A stretch of 64,000 nucleotides of DNA from Nitrospira sp. CG24D (lineage in GTDB: Bacteria; Nitrospirota; Nitrospiria; Nitrospirales; Nitrospiraceae). The translations under genes and the position numbers were made by a program. Where the stretch lies: positions 1 to 64,000 of the forward strand of contig NEWQ02000012.1 of NCBI GenBank assembly GCA_002869855.2, given 5' to 3'. The notes under the pieces are model-generated. The model was not told the origin of the DNA and did no database searches. It saw nothing but the letters and a program-made list of their open reading frames with translations. Below, in pieces: positions 16,066 to 25,732 of this stretch (positions are counted from its first letter, which is position 1; every line of letters starts with the position of its first letter).

Positions 16066-16353
16066 TCACGCTCTGCGATAAAACGTGATGTGCTGCCTAT
16101 ACTCCTGAATCGCGGCTTCCAGAGAGGCCTTGCCGAGGGGAATGTTCGCCTCCAGCGCATCTTCGATGGCGATGTCATCGATCTCGACGTCGTAGCGATC
16201 CTGAACGTTGGTTCGAACAGGCCCTCCCTGCGTGATATCCCTCGGCATGAAGATCTCTTTCCAGACTTCTTTTTCAACCAAACAGACATCCCGAAATCGC
16301 TCATAGAGCAACGTCAGTTTCTCTAGATCAGACACCTTCACGCGTTCTCCCAT
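16066..16353 (-). CDS. Hypothetical 95-aa acidic protein
   Basis: Starts MGERVKVSDLEKLTLLYERF and is rich in Asp and Glu (DVEIDDIAIEDALEANI). No signal peptide, membrane segment or known domain. A longer frame exists but overlaps the next gene upstream; the ATG at 16353 has AAGGAG about 12 nt before it. Its stop is only 6 bp from the convergent peroxidase stop. Function unknown. Confidence 0.6.
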   Translation of the reverse strand: MGERVKVSDLEKLTLLYERFRDVCLVEKEVWKEIFMPRDITQGGPVRTNVQDRYDVEIDDIAIEDALEANIPLGKASLEAAIQEYRQHITFYRRA

Positions 16354-16409
16354 CGTGGCATGTACTCCTTCGTAGCTTCGCAATGAACTCTGGTGTGGAT
16401 TGGTATAGA

Positions 16410-17066
16410 TCAGCGCGTCGGCGGAGAGGGGGAAAGCATCTTGTCGGTAATCGTAAACCGCAGCGTCCCCACCTGATTGACCGCATGAAACGACTGTTGC
16501 CCATGCGGAGCGATGTAGAGCTTGACCACATACCCCCCCATCGGCCACCGCTCGCCTGGTCGCTTCAATTCAAGAAACCCATAACGTTCATAGCCGGGTA
16601 ACTCCAGAATATCCTGCCCGAACGGCTTGGCCGGCAGGGTACCGCCCTCCCCCTCCAGAAACCACTGCGCACTAAATTGTGTGGGGTCTTCCAAGGGCGC
16701 CGATTCGAACACAATATAGACCGCCGCGGCGTCCGGCGGGAACACCGAAGTGGGATCCACCGGCTTCAGTCGTGGGTCCTGCGTGTACCAGCCCTTTCGG
16801 CCGAAAGTGTCCCACTCGACTTCGTACCCCCTGGCCAGCTTGATCCAGGTAAACAGCGACTGCGGAATTCCGGCTTTCTGGTCGTCGAAGGAGGGACTTT
16901 GCGTCGATCCAAACTCTGTCGTTTCCTGTTCCTTCTGGGGCATCAAGTCTTTCCCGTTTGCCGGAGAGACCCAGAGGCCCACTGCCAAGAGGCAGCACCC
17001 CACAGGAGATAACGTCACCCGGGTACGCCATCGATTCGTGCAGGCTCTGAGCCATAGACTTCCCAT
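16410..17066 (-). CDS. Exported hypothetical protein (218 aa)
   Basis: A basic N-terminus followed by a hydrophobic stretch (LSPVGCCLLAVGLWVSPANG) gives a signal peptide. The mature part has Trp/Tyr-rich motifs (EVEWDTFGRKGWYTQDPRL, PMGGYVVKLYIAPHGQQ) that suggest a beta-sandwich. I start at the ATG at 17066 because GAGG lies about 9 nt upstream; an ATG at 17087 is also possible. Family not recognised. Confidence 0.7.
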   Translation of the reverse strand: MGSLWLRACTNRWRTRVTLSPVGCCLLAVGLWVSPANGKDLMPQKEQETTEFGSTQSPSFDDQKAGIPQSLFTWIKLARGYEVEWDTFGRKGWYTQDPRLKPVDPTSVFPPDAAAVYIVFESAPLEDPTQFSAQWFLEGEGGTLPAKPFGQDILELPGYERYGFLELKRPGERWPMGGYVVKLYIAPHGQQSFHAVNQVGTLRFTITDKMLSPSPPTR

Positions 17067-17207
17067 TGTCCTCATCCTCGTGCTCATGGTATCGGGAGTC
17101 AGCAACAGGGGTCAACCCTACACTCGCCTCGACCGATGAAGAGATTGGTTGGTCGCGTCCTGTGATAGATTGCCGTGACAGTCATACTTCCCTGCGAACA
17201 TAACCGA

Positions 17208-18602
17208 ATGAATTCAGCCACCCCCGCTGCCTCGACTCAGGAGTCTGCCGATACCGCCGCCGCGCATGAATCGGGACGGCGGTTCGGTCTGCGCGACGGC
17301 ATCTTTCAGGCCACGACACAGGGGGCCGGTGAGCAATATCTTTCGGCCTTTGCGCTCATGCTCCACGCCACTCCGTTTCAGTTAAGCCTGCTTTCTGCGC
17401 TCCCGCAGCTGCTCGGCACCTGGGCCCAATTCGTATCTGTGAAGGTGTCGCATTGGTTTCCTCATCGCAAGACACACGTACTCTGGGGCATCATCGGACA
17501 GTCTATCGCCTGGCTGCCTATTCTAGTGCTCCCGCTGGTCTTCCCTCAGTGGGGGCCATGGCTGATCGTCGCTGGAGCGGCCCTCTACTTCGGCTCAACC
17601 CATTTCACCTCTCCCGCCTGGACAAGCCTGATCACCGACCTGCTTAGCGCCAATGAACGGGGGGCCTATTTTGCCAGACGATCGCAACTTATGGCCATCA
17701 CGAGTTTTGCCGCACTATGCCTTGGTGGTGCGCTCCTCAGTCTCTTCGAGCAATATGACCGCCTCTGGCTCGGCTTCGCACTGCTCTTTGTGATCGCCGG
17801 AGTGTGTCGCAGTTTTTCCACGTTCCCACTGACCCGGATGACCGATCTCCCGGTCCACCATGAGGAACCGGCAAGTCGTGGATTTGTTGTCTTTCTCCGC
17901 ACCGGCACATCGAAAGACTTCCGCCGTTTTCTTCTCTTTTCTGGCCTAATGCACCTCGCCGTGTTGATCTCTGGCCCATTCTTCGTGATCTATATGCTAC
18001 AGGACTTGCATCTCTCGTACTGGGCATACGGCACCTGGGCCGCTGCCGCCATTGTCGGCCAGTTTGTGACCCTCCCGGGCTGGGGCGAATTCGGGGACCG
18101 TTTTGGAAACAAGGCGCTGCTCACCTTTACCGGATTGCTCGTGGCGTTTCTTCCCATGCTGTATCTGATCAGCACGACCTGGCTGTTCCTGGTGCTCGTA
18201 AATTTCTTTGGAGGGGTCGTCTGGGCGGGACTGTCGCTCGGACTGAGCAACTACGTCTTCGATGCCGTGCGTCCGGCGGATCGGCCAAAAGCGGTTGCAG
18301 TCTCTAGTGCTGTGAATGCGATCGGATGGGCCACGGGCACGCTTGTCGGTAGTTGGCTCATCAGTACCGTACCGGAAGACCTCCAATTCGGATCTTTTCG
18401 CATCGATCCGGTGTCGAATCTCCCGTTTATTTTCTTCATCTCAGGAAGCCTACGACTCGTCATCTCCCTAGCTTTGCTCCAAACGTTTCACGAACAGCGG
18501 CGGGTCGAACAGCGAACCTCAGCGCGATTATTTCTGGAACTTCCGCTGATCAAACCCTTGGGGGCGCTTCTCCTTCGACTGCCGGATAAATCCCCTCGCT
18601 AG
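17208..18602 (+). CDS. Major facilitator superfamily transporter
   Basis: 464-aa polytopic inner-membrane protein with 11-12 hydrophobic segments. The cytoplasmic loop after the fourth segment contains SANERGAYFARRSQ, and the second half contains GEFGDRFGNK, the MFS loop 2-3-like motif. This arrangement recalls MFS proteins annotated as permeases of unknown substrate. An upstream GTG at 17175 gives an 11-residue longer form; I prefer the ATG at 17208. The gene is convergent with, and its stop overlaps by 4 bp, a small lipoprotein gene. Substrate unknown. Confidence 0.88.
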   Translation: MNSATPAASTQESADTAAAHESGRRFGLRDGIFQATTQGAGEQYLSAFALMLHATPFQLSLLSALPQLLGTWAQFVSVKVSHWFPHRKTHVLWGIIGQSIAWLPILVLPLVFPQWGPWLIVAGAALYFGSTHFTSPAWTSLITDLLSANERGAYFARRSQLMAITSFAALCLGGALLSLFEQYDRLWLGFALLFVIAGVCRSFSTFPLTRMTDLPVHHEEPASRGFVVFLRTGTSKDFRRFLLFSGLMHLAVLISGPFFVIYMLQDLHLSYWAYGTWAAAAIVGQFVTLPGWGEFGDRFGNKALLTFTGLLVAFLPMLYLISTTWLFLVLVNFFGGVVWAGLSLGLSNYVFDAVRPADRPKAVAVSSAVNAIGWATGTLVGSWLISTVPEDLQFGSFRIDPVSNLPFIFFISGSLRLVISLALLQTFHEQRRVEQRTSARLFLELPLIKPLGALLLRLPDKSPR

Positions 18603-18799
18603 CGCGGCATCGCAGGATCAGTCGACCGCCCCTGCTCTTCCTGCTTCAATTTCTCGAAAGTCTTGTCGGCATGACCACGCACCTGCTCCGGCGTCATCGT
18701 AGAGGTCGACTTCGGTGCTTCACTCGCACAACCGCCAAGACCGAGAAGCATACTCGCCATAACCGCCCCGGCTCCCATCACTCGAACTCGATTCTCCAT
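18599..18799 (-). CDS. Small lipoprotein (66 aa)
   Basis: Signal sequence with lipobox LGLGGC (Cys24), then a short polar, charged peptide (TPEQVRGHADKTFEKLKQEEQ). Probably an outer-membrane or inner-membrane lipoprotein. Start ATG at 18799 is preceded by AGGGGAGG. Function unknown. Confidence 0.72.
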   Translation of the reverse strand: MENRVRVMGAGAVMASMLLGLGGCASEAPKSTSTMTPEQVRGHADKTFEKLKQEEQGRSTDPAMPR

Positions 18800-18905
18800 A
18801 GCCTCCCCTTTCCTCCAGTCTATCTGACCACCTTAAAATATAACCGCATTTCTCTATCACGCATCATACGCTTTCAGGTCATCCAACGCCACGGCACCCC
18901 CTTCG

Positions 18906-18934
18906 TTGACTCGCTCAAGAGGCCAGAGTATTCT
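18906..18934 (+). promoter_or_regulatory. Putative sigma-70 promoter of the YqeY gene
   Basis: TTGACT (18906-18911), exactly 17 nt, TATTCT (18929-18934). A start of transcription near 18941 would leave a leader of about 33 nt before the GatB/YqeY ATG. Confidence 0.6.
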
Positions 18935-18974
18935 GATTCTTTACTACTGATTCCAATGAACAATTGAGGTGACC

Positions 18975-19421
18975 ATGTCGTTACGAGACCGCCTAACAGA
19001 AGACTTGAAGCTGGCAATGAAATCGAGAGATCAGCTTCGGATGGATGTCATCCGGATGGTCAAGGCCGCGATCATGAACAAGGAGATGGAACTCAAGAAG
19101 GATCTGGACGACGCGGAGATGAGCAAGATCATGACGACCTTGATCAAGCAACGCCGTGACTCCGTCGAACAGTACGAAAAGGCCCAGCGCCCTGAGTTGG
19201 CGGCAAAAGAGCGCCAGGAAATCACTATCATTGAAGGCTATCTCCCTCAAGCACTCTCCCCGCAACAACTTGCGGACCTTGTCGGAAGCGTGATCACTGA
19301 GTCAGGCGCGAGTTCACTGAAAGACATGGGCACGGTCATGAAAGCTGTGATGGTCCGCTTGGCCGGGCAACCCGTCGACGGAAAAGTCATCAGCGATCTC
19401 GTCAAGTTAAAACTCCAATAG
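18975..19421 (+). CDS. GatB/YqeY domain protein
   Basis: 148-aa all-helical protein of the YqeY family, related to the tail domain of GatB, the tRNA-dependent amidotransferase subunit. Landmarks are LAMKSRDQLRMDVIRMVKAA at the N-terminus and EGYLPQALSPQQL, then GQPVDGKVISDLVK at the C-terminus. Its cellular role is not well defined; the fold binds tRNA in GatB. The ATG at 18975 has GAGG 5-6 nt upstream; a GTG two codons earlier is less likely. Confidence 0.92.
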   Translation: MSLRDRLTEDLKLAMKSRDQLRMDVIRMVKAAIMNKEMELKKDLDDAEMSKIMTTLIKQRRDSVEQYEKAQRPELAAKERQEITIIEGYLPQALSPQQLADLVGSVITESGASSLKDMGTVMKAVMVRLAGQPVDGKVISDLVKLKLQ

Positions 19422-19423
19422 AC

Positions 19424-19477
19424 TATTTCCTAGCCCCACTCGGACTCCCCATCTGCATTTGCTATACTTAGGAAATA
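19424..19477. repeat. Perfect 9-bp inverted repeat around a promoter
   Basis: TATTTCCTA at 19424-19432 and TAGGAAATA at 19469-19477, 36 nt apart. The right arm begins one base after the -10 box of the promoter below. Confidence 0.6.
19460..19468 (+). promoter_or_regulatory. Putative extended -10 promoter of the phosphorelay genes
   Basis: TGCTATACT is a good extended -10 element (TGnTATAAT type). No good -35 is seen 17 nt upstream, which such promoters can do without. It is 82 nt before the first response regulator start. Confidence 0.45.
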
Positions 19478-19549
19478 TTCTGGGGGAGAAGATAGCCTGT
19501 CCAGGCCCTCTCCAGTTTTTCCCGCAATCGTCCGTTAAGAGAAAATATC

Positions 19550-20188
19550 ATGGCCATTCTTATTGTCGATGACTCCCCTGACCAGCACCTGCTTCTGCGC
19601 TCGCTCCTGACCAAAGCGGGGCACGGAGATATCCTGACAACGGAATCTGCCAAAGCCGCGTTTGCCATCCTCAATCTGGAGGGAACCACCCTGTCCGCTC
19701 CGGTTGATCTCATCCTCATGGACGTGCTGATGCCCGAGCTTGACGGCGTCTCTGCCTGCCGACGGGTAAAAAGCACCAGCCACCTCCGCGACATCCCGAT
19801 CATCATGGTCACCGCAAAAAACGACCTCAGCAATCTGAAAGAGGCCTTTGCCGCCGGGGCCATGGATTACATCAATAAGCCCGTGAACAGCGTGGAACTT
19901 CTTGCCCGCGTCTCTTCCGCCCTGGCTCTCAAGCACGAGATGGATTGCCGAAAGGAGCGGGAAAGCGAATTGCAGCGGAGCAACGACGAGTTGCAGCGCG
20001 CACTCAAAGAAGTGAAAGTCCTTCGCGGCCTGATTCCGATTTGCGCCTCCTGTAAGAAAATACGCAACGACGGGGGCTTCTGGCAGCAGCTGGAAGAATA
20101 TCTCTGCGATCACTCCGAGGCCGAATTCAGCCATGGCCTCTGCCAGCCCTGTGTCAAAAAGCTTTATCCTGGTGTTTACCCAGACTAG
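19550..20188 (+). CDS. Response regulator with a C-terminal cysteine module
   Basis: 212 aa. Receiver domain about 1-125 ([10 protein letters not shown], phospho-acceptor Asp58 in LILMDVLMP, Lys in YINKPV). A coiled coil at about 140-160 follows. The last 45 residues hold [20 protein letters not shown] and [14 protein letters not shown], a Cys-rich module with CxxC, then CxxC, that is often found at the end of PAS, GAF or receiver proteins and probably binds a metal or haem-like ligand. There is no DNA-binding domain. It is a neighbour and close paralogue of the next gene's receiver. Confidence 0.9.
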   Translation: MAILIVDDSPDQHLLLRSLLTKAGHGDILTTESAKAAFAILNLEGTTLSAPVDLILMDVLMPELDGVSACRRVKSTSHLRDIPIIMVTAKNDLSNLKEAFAAGAMDYINKPVNSVELLARVSSALALKHEMDCRKERESELQRSNDELQRALKEVKVLRGLIPICASCKKIRNDGGFWQQLEEYLCDHSEAEFSHGLCQPCVKKLYPGVYPD

Positions 20189-20232
20189 CTGGTACGGTTC
20201 CTCAAGCGTCTTACTACGAGCACATTACACAC

Positions 20233-21237
20233 ATGGCTATTCTCATCGTCGACGATTCTCCCGATGATCGCTTGCTGTTGCAATCGATCCTCTCCGCTGC
20301 AGGATACGAGCAAATTCTCGTGGCTGAATCGGCCAATCATGCCTTCAAACTCATCGGGTTGGATAACGGGAAACAAGCTACGGCCAGGGTCGACTTGATT
20401 CTCATGGACATCCTCATGCCGGCCATGAGCGGGATCGAAGCCTGTCGCCAGATTAAAGCGAACGACCGATTCCGGGATACGCCCATCATCATGGTGACCG
20501 TCAAGACAGACCCGGTGGAACTTCAGCTCGCGTTCGCCGCCGGCGCCATGGATTACGTCGCCAAGCCCGTCAACAAGATCGAGCTGCTGACCCGCGTGCG
20601 GTCGGTACTCCGGTTGGTTCACGAAATCGACCGGCGGCGAGCGCGAGAACAGGAACTCCTCGAAGTCATGCGGCAGTTGCAGGAAGCCAATCAGATGCTG
20701 CTCCGGCTCTCCTGCCTGGACGGCCTCACCGGCATTACGAACCGGCGTCAATTCGACGATTTCCTCGACCAGGAATGGCGGCGCGCCATCCGCGAGTCGA
20801 CCCCAGTCTCGCTCATCATGTTCGATATCGACCGATTCAAGACCTATAACGACAGCAAAGGCCATACAGCTGGAGATGAGTGCCTCAAACAAGTGGCCAC
20901 GGCCGTCACGGGAGCCGTGAACCGGCCAGGCGACTTGGTGGCCCGCTACGGCGGGGATGAATTCGTCATCGTCCTTCCCGGCACCGGCATCGACGGCGCA
21001 GCGCAAGTCGCCGAAGGTCTCCGCCGACGGGTCGAGGAGTTACGAATTTCTCATACTGATGACGCCCTGGTAACCGTGAGCGTCGGCTATGCCAGCATGG
21101 TTCCCAATCGCCACACCTCGCCGACCGACTTGATCAAGGCCGCCGACCAGGCGCTCTACCAGGCCAAACAGGAAGGCCGGAACCGTGTCAAACCCGCCGG
21201 TCTCCTCTCCTTGGTACAAGACACCCGCGACAGCTAA
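20233..21237 (+). CDS. Response regulator diguanylate cyclase
   Basis: 334 aa. Receiver domain 1-125 ([10 protein letters not shown]; Asp59 in LILMDILMP; Lys in YVAKPVN), coiled coil, then a GGDEF domain from about 160. The active-site loop is an intact GGDEF at 240-244. The inhibitory I-site RPGD (231-234) is exactly five residues upstream, so product inhibition by c-di-GMP is expected. The likely role is phosphorylation-controlled c-di-GMP synthesis. It lies 44 nt downstream of the first regulator and 44 nt before the kinase. Confidence 0.95.
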   Translation: MAILIVDDSPDDRLLLQSILSAAGYEQILVAESANHAFKLIGLDNGKQATARVDLILMDILMPAMSGIEACRQIKANDRFRDTPIIMVTVKTDPVELQLAFAAGAMDYVAKPVNKIELLTRVRSVLRLVHEIDRRRAREQELLEVMRQLQEANQMLLRLSCLDGLTGITNRRQFDDFLDQEWRRAIRESTPVSLIMFDIDRFKTYNDSKGHTAGDECLKQVATAVTGAVNRPGDLVARYGGDEFVIVLPGTGIDGAAQVAEGLRRRVEELRISHTDDALVTVSVGYASMVPNRHTSPTDLIKAADQALYQAKQEGRNRVKPAGLLSLVQDTRDS

Positions 21238-21281
21238 GCTCGGTCGAGAAGATCACCCGAACTGATCTAGAAGAGAGCGGC

Positions 21282-23540
21282 ATGCCACGTCACCCAGATC
21301 TTCCTCGACGAAAATCGACGAGGCCATCGGCCTCCGCTCCACACCGACGAGCCCGCACTACCCCATCGACCACACGTAGTGCCACGCCGAAACGACCTCG
21401 CACAACGCCCGCCAGGCTCTTGGAGCAATACCAGGATGCCCTGAGAACCCTCGCCCATAATGACGCGCTGACCAGCGGAGACCTGCCCGCTTCATTCCAG
21501 GCGATTACGACAGCGTGCGGGAACCTCTTACAAGTGGACCGCGCCAGCATTTGGCTCTTCGATAGCAACCGGCTCGCGATATCCCAGATCGTTCTCTACG
21601 AGAACGGCACCCACCTCACCCGGCCTGATACCAGGCTCACGGTCGCGGACTACCCGCTCTACTTTCGCGCACTCGCCGGCGAAGAACATGCGATCTCCGC
21701 CCACGACGCTCTATCTGATCCACGCACTGCCGATTTTGCCGAAACCTATCTCCGCCCCCTCCGCATCGGTGCCATGCTCGATGCCCCGATCCGACAAAAG
21801 GGGCAAGTCATTGGCGTCCTCTGTGCCGAACATGTCGGTGACCGCCGTCAATGGACGCCCTACGAAGCGCACCTCACCAGCTCCCTCGCCACCATGGCCA
21901 CACTGGCACTGGAGGCCGCAGAACGACGGGAGGTCGAGCAGGCTCTTCGAATTGCCAAAGACGCCGCCGAAGTGGCGAGTCAGGCGAAGAGCGAATTTCT
22001 CGCCAGCATGAGCCATGAAATTCGCACACCCATGAATGCCATTATCGGCATGGCGGACCTGCTCTGGGAAACCCAGATGACCCCGGAGCAACGGAAGTAT
22101 CTGCGCATCTTTCGCCGGGCCGGCAGCAATCTCCTGAACCTCATCAACGACATTCTCGACTTGTCGAAAGTCGAAGCAGGCCACCTGGAGCTCGAATCCA
22201 TCGACTTCGACCTGAACGAAGTCCTCGACAAAGCCGTCGAGATTCTCGCCATGCGCGCAAATGAAAAGGGGTTGGAGCTCGCCTGCCATCTGGCGCCAGA
22301 AGTCCCCTTCTCGCTGATTGGCGATCCGCATCGGCTCAACCAGATCCTGATTAATTTGATCGGCAACGCGTTGAAATTTACGGACAAAGGCTCTGTGATC
22401 GTCCGCATCACCAATGAGCCGGGCGCTGCCACTCCAGGTGTGATCCGCTTTTCCGTGACCGACACTGGAATCGGGGTCCCACCTGAGCAACTGGCAAAGA
22501 TCTTCGAAAGCTTTACCCAAGCCCATAGTTCGACCGCCCGACATTACGGAGGAACCGGATTAGGCCTGACCATTTCCAAACACATAGCGGAACGGATGAA
22601 CGGCCGTATCTGGGCTGAAAGTACGGTGGGACAGGGCAGTACGTTTCATTGCACGCTCGCCTTTGGCGTCACCTCCAACCCGCCTGTGAGCAGGATGATC
22701 CCGCAGATCAATTTGTCAGGCGTGCATACCTTAGTCGTAGATGACCACCCCACCAATCGCCTGATTCTCAGAGAGACGCTAGGTGCATGGGGAGCCACAG
22801 TCTCCGAGGCGGAGAACGGTCCGGCTGGCCTGGCCGAACTCCGGCGCGCAGCGGATTCTGCCACACCGTACGAACTGCTCCTGCTGGATTGCCGCATGCC
22901 CGGCATGGACGGATTCGCCGTGGCCGAAGCGTTGAACGCCTCGCCTATTCGAACAGGGCTGACGGTCATCATGCTCACGTCCAACCACTGGGCCGACGAT
23001 ATTGCCCGCACGTATGACCTTGGATTGGGCGGCTATCTCGTCAAGCCGATCCGACGATCCGATTTGTACCAAACGATCGGCATAGCCTTGGGACGCACCA
23101 AAGGCACACCTGTACCTGTGGCTGACACCGCCATCCCGGAACACACCACTCCGGCAACGTCCCTGCGAGTACTGCTGGTTGAAGACTCCGCAGACAATCA
23201 GCTACTGATCCGTTCCTATCTTAAGAGCACCAGCCACCGCCTGGAAATCGCAGATAATGGGGCCATCGCCGTCGAGAAATTCAAGAATGGCCACTACGAT
23301 CTGATTCTGATGGATATGCAAATGCCCGTCATGGACGGCCTGACCGCCACGAAAACTATTCGCCGGTGGGAGCGCGATCACGATCTGCCAGCCACGCACA
23401 TCATTGCTCTCACCGCCTTGGCCCTGAAGGAAGAAGCGGTGAAGATCTTTGAGGCCGGGTGCAATACGCACATGACCAAACCTGTAAAAAAAACGACGCT
23501 CCTCGAACTTTTGCAAGCCTGTAAAGGACACCGCCCATGA
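21282..23540 (+). CDS. Soluble hybrid histidine kinase (GAF-HisKA-HATPase-REC-REC)
   Basis: 752 aa without transmembrane segments. A basic, Arg/Pro/Thr-rich tail (1-45) is followed by a GAF domain (about 60-210), HisKA with His245 in [11 protein letters not shown], the ATPase domain with G box [14 protein letters not shown], a first receiver with Asp536 in [13 protein letters not shown] and a second with Asp678 in [13 protein letters not shown]. The GAF domain probably senses a small ligand or redox state in the cytoplasm. Its stop overlaps the HPt gene start (ATGA), so kinase, two receivers and HPt make a complete phosphorelay. Confidence 0.95.
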   Translation: MPRHPDLPRRKSTRPSASAPHRRARTTPSTTRSATPKRPRTTPARLLEQYQDALRTLAHNDALTSGDLPASFQAITTACGNLLQVDRASIWLFDSNRLAISQIVLYENGTHLTRPDTRLTVADYPLYFRALAGEEHAISAHDALSDPRTADFAETYLRPLRIGAMLDAPIRQKGQVIGVLCAEHVGDRRQWTPYEAHLTSSLATMATLALEAAERREVEQALRIAKDAAEVASQAKSEFLASMSHEIRTPMNAIIGMADLLWETQMTPEQRKYLRIFRRAGSNLLNLINDILDLSKVEAGHLELESIDFDLNEVLDKAVEILAMRANEKGLELACHLAPEVPFSLIGDPHRLNQILINLIGNALKFTDKGSVIVRITNEPGAATPGVIRFSVTDTGIGVPPEQLAKIFESFTQAHSSTARHYGGTGLGLTISKHIAERMNGRIWAESTVGQGSTFHCTLAFGVTSNPPVSRMIPQINLSGVHTLVVDDHPTNRLILRETLGAWGATVSEAENGPAGLAELRRAADSATPYELLLLDCRMPGMDGFAVAEALNASPIRTGLTVIMLTSNHWADDIARTYDLGLGGYLVKPIRRSDLYQTIGIALGRTKGTPVPVADTAIPEHTTPATSLRVLLVEDSADNQLLIRSYLKSTSHRLEIADNGAIAVEKFKNGHYDLILMDMQMPVMDGLTATKTIRRWERDHDLPATHIIALTALALKEEAVKIFEAGCNTHMTKPVKKTTLLELLQACKGHRP

Positions 23541-23863
23541 CCAACCCGAAGCTCGCCTCTCCCGAACGCATCACCGTCTACATCGACCCGGATCTGGAGG
23601 ACATCATCCCAACCTTCCTGGCCAACCGCCAGAAAGATCTTCAGACACTTCGCACAGCCATGACCGAAAAGGATTTCGAGACGATTCGCATCCTCGGGCA
23701 TCGCATGCGGGGCGACGGAGGCGGTTACGGGTTCAACGCCATTAGCGACATCGGCGGCGTGATGGAATTGGCGGCAGGCCGGCGCGACGAGCCCGCGATT
23801 CAGCGGCAGACCGCAGAACTCGAAGATTTTCTCGCCCGCGTCCACATCATCTACCGCGCATAA
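23537..23863 (+). CDS. HPt (histidine phosphotransfer) protein
   Basis: 108-aa helical protein. The phosphorylatable His55 is in [15 protein letters not shown], corresponding to the HxxKG...G motif of HPt domains, with Arg-Gly in place of Lys-Gly. Overlaps the kinase gene by 4 nt. Likely to shuttle phosphate from the kinase's receivers to one of the stand-alone regulators upstream. Confidence 0.88.
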   Translation: MTNPKLASPERITVYIDPDLEDIIPTFLANRQKDLQTLRTAMTEKDFETIRILGHRMRGDGGGYGFNAISDIGGVMELAAGRRDEPAIQRQTAELEDFLARVHIIYRA

Positions 23864-23890
23864 TCGAACCTGGCTGTCCGCTTCCCGCGC

Positions 23891-24748
23891 TCAGCGGACA
23901 ACCAGGACGGAACAAGTACTGTGCTGCACCACCCGCGTTGACACACTCCCCAACAAGACCCGCCCGATGGCCCCGAGGCCCTTGGCCCCGGTGACGATCA
24001 GATCGGCCTTATGCGCCTTGGCGACTTTTAAAATCTCCTCGGCAGGCTTGCCAAGCTTCGGAGCCTCTTGAACCTGAAACCCAGCCTTGGCCAGCTTGTC
24101 AGCATACCGCTGCACAATCGCCTTGCCCGCCTCCCGCACCTCCGGATATTTGAGGAAAGGCATCGCATGCACGACGGTGACATTCACCGGTTGCTCTTCC
24201 GGCCCGTTCGACTGTGGATTGATGTTCTTGACGAGAAACCGAACCGCCTTGTCTGATGCCGCTGATCCATCGATCGCCAGCACGATCTGCTTGAGCGGAC
24301 GAGCCGCCTCTTTCACCACAAGCACCGAACAGGCGGCATGATGAATCGCATGAGTCGAGATGCTCCCCAGCATGAAACGATCCAACGCGTCCAGACCTCG
24401 TGATCCAAGCGCCAGCAACCCGACCCCTCGTGAGGCATGCTTCGTGATCGTCGAGGCCACCGCGCCTCGCTCCAGAGTGACCGTGCCGCTTATGCCCGAC
24501 GAAGAGAGTAAGTCCTTCGACTCCGTCTTCGCCGCTTTCGCCGCAGCTTCCATGCGTTTCACTTCTTGCTGGATATATCGCTCGGTCCCCACCACCACCG
24601 GCTGAATCATGAACGGCGCCCGGAGGCTGGCCACATCCACCACATGCAAGACACGCAGCACCGGCTTGACCGTCAGCGGGAGTTTCGCCGCCCATTCAAT
24701 CGCCCATCGGCCGTACTTCGATCCGTCGGTCGCCACAAGCACTTTCAT
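23891..24748 (-). CDS. Tandem universal stress protein
   Basis: 285 aa, two UspA domains. Each ends in the ATP-binding pattern GxxGxxxxxxxxxG(S/T): LGSRGLDALDRFMLGSIS in the first and GAKGLGAIGRVLLGSVS in the second, so ATP binding is expected in both. The ATG at 24748 has GGAGG close upstream; a frame 6 codons longer is less likely. Last gene of the minus-strand array with formate dehydrogenase and PfkB. Confidence 0.93.
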   Translation of the reverse strand: MKVLVATDGSKYGRWAIEWAAKLPLTVKPVLRVLHVVDVASLRAPFMIQPVVVGTERYIQQEVKRMEAAAKAAKTESKDLLSSSGISGTVTLERGAVASTITKHASRGVGLLALGSRGLDALDRFMLGSISTHAIHHAACSVLVVKEAARPLKQIVLAIDGSAASDKAVRFLVKNINPQSNGPEEQPVNVTVVHAMPFLKYPEVREAGKAIVQRYADKLAKAGFQVQEAPKLGKPAEEILKVAKAHKADLIVTGAKGLGAIGRVLLGSVSTRVVQHSTCSVLVVR

Positions 24749-24770
24749 AGGTCCTCCATCAGCCACAAGA

Positions 24771-25700
24771 TTAGAACGACACCACTTTAACTTTGGAAGC
24801 TAATCGCCGCACATCGTCCATGCGGCACAACTGATTCCCCGACGCCAACGTGGCCGCGGTCCCCGCCGCCGTCGCAATGCGCGCGCATGCTTCCAGCCCT
24901 TTTCCTGACGCGTGAGTGAACACAAATCCCGCAACGGCAGAATCTCCGGCTCCCACCGTGCTCCGGACCGTCACCGGCGGCGGCGTCGCACGGTACCGTT
25001 CCTGCGGACCGATGAGCAAGATGCCTTTGGATCCTCGAGACACGATGACCACTTCGACTCCGGCACGGTGCACCGGCTCGACCGCGCGAAGAATAGCCGT
25101 TTCCGATCCGAGCGGCTTTCCGGTCAACCGGCGAAGCTCGTTGACATTCGGTTTGATGGCAAACGGCTTTGCCCGGAGGCCCGATTTCAGACAGGGACCA
25201 TCCGCATCCAATACCGCTCGGGCACCGCGTGACTGGACTAAGGCGATGATTTGGCGATAGGCGTCAGTCGGAACGCCTCTCGGAAGACTCCCGCTTACCA
25301 CGACGTAGGCATCCCGAAGATTGAGCAACGTGAGGTGCGCGAGAAAGGCGGCCCATTCCGCCTTCGTCACCATCGGCCCGCGCGAATTGAGCATAGTCTG
25401 GGTGCGCCGCCGCGCGGTGGTCACGATGATATTACGCCGTGTCTCCTGCGCAATAGGCGTGAAATAACAGGTCACCCCCTCCGCCTTCAGCAGCTCGATC
25501 ATGACCTGACCGGTATGTCCGCCGATAAACCCCAGCGCCATGCTGTCTCCGCCGAGCTGCCGGATCGCACGCGACACATCGATCCCCTTCCCGCCGGCAT
25601 AGAGACACTCCCCTTTGACTCGATTGGCATCGTCCACGCGCAGATCGTCGACATCGAGAAAATGATCCAGTGCCGGATTGAGCGTAATCGTATAAATCAT
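24771..25700 (-). CDS. PfkB-family 1-phosphofructokinase-like sugar kinase
   Basis: 309 aa. PfkB signature 1 includes YAGGKGIDVSRAIRQLGG (about 36-53) and signature 2 includes TVGAGDSAVAGF with catalytic Asp (about 254-265). LTLNPALD-like N-terminus (MIYTITLNPALDHF) is typical of hexose-phosphate kinases such as LacC/FruK/PfkB. Substrate could be fructose-6-phosphate, fructose-1-phosphate or tagatose-6-phosphate. It sits between the formate channel and a usp gene, 22-32 nt from each. Confidence 0.9.
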   Translation of the reverse strand: MIYTITLNPALDHFLDVDDLRVDDANRVKGECLYAGGKGIDVSRAIRQLGGDSMALGFIGGHTGQVMIELLKAEGVTCYFTPIAQETRRNIIVTTARRRTQTMLNSRGPMVTKAEWAAFLAHLTLLNLRDAYVVVSGSLPRGVPTDAYRQIIALVQSRGARAVLDADGPCLKSGLRAKPFAIKPNVNELRRLTGKPLGSETAILRAVEPVHRAGVEVVIVSRGSKGILLIGPQERYRATPPPVTVRSTVGAGDSAVAGFVFTHASGKGLEACARIATAAGTAATLASGNQLCRMDDVRRLASKVKVVSF

Positions 25701-25732
25701 CTGAAGCGTCTAGCCCCGCGTTATCTCTCAAC

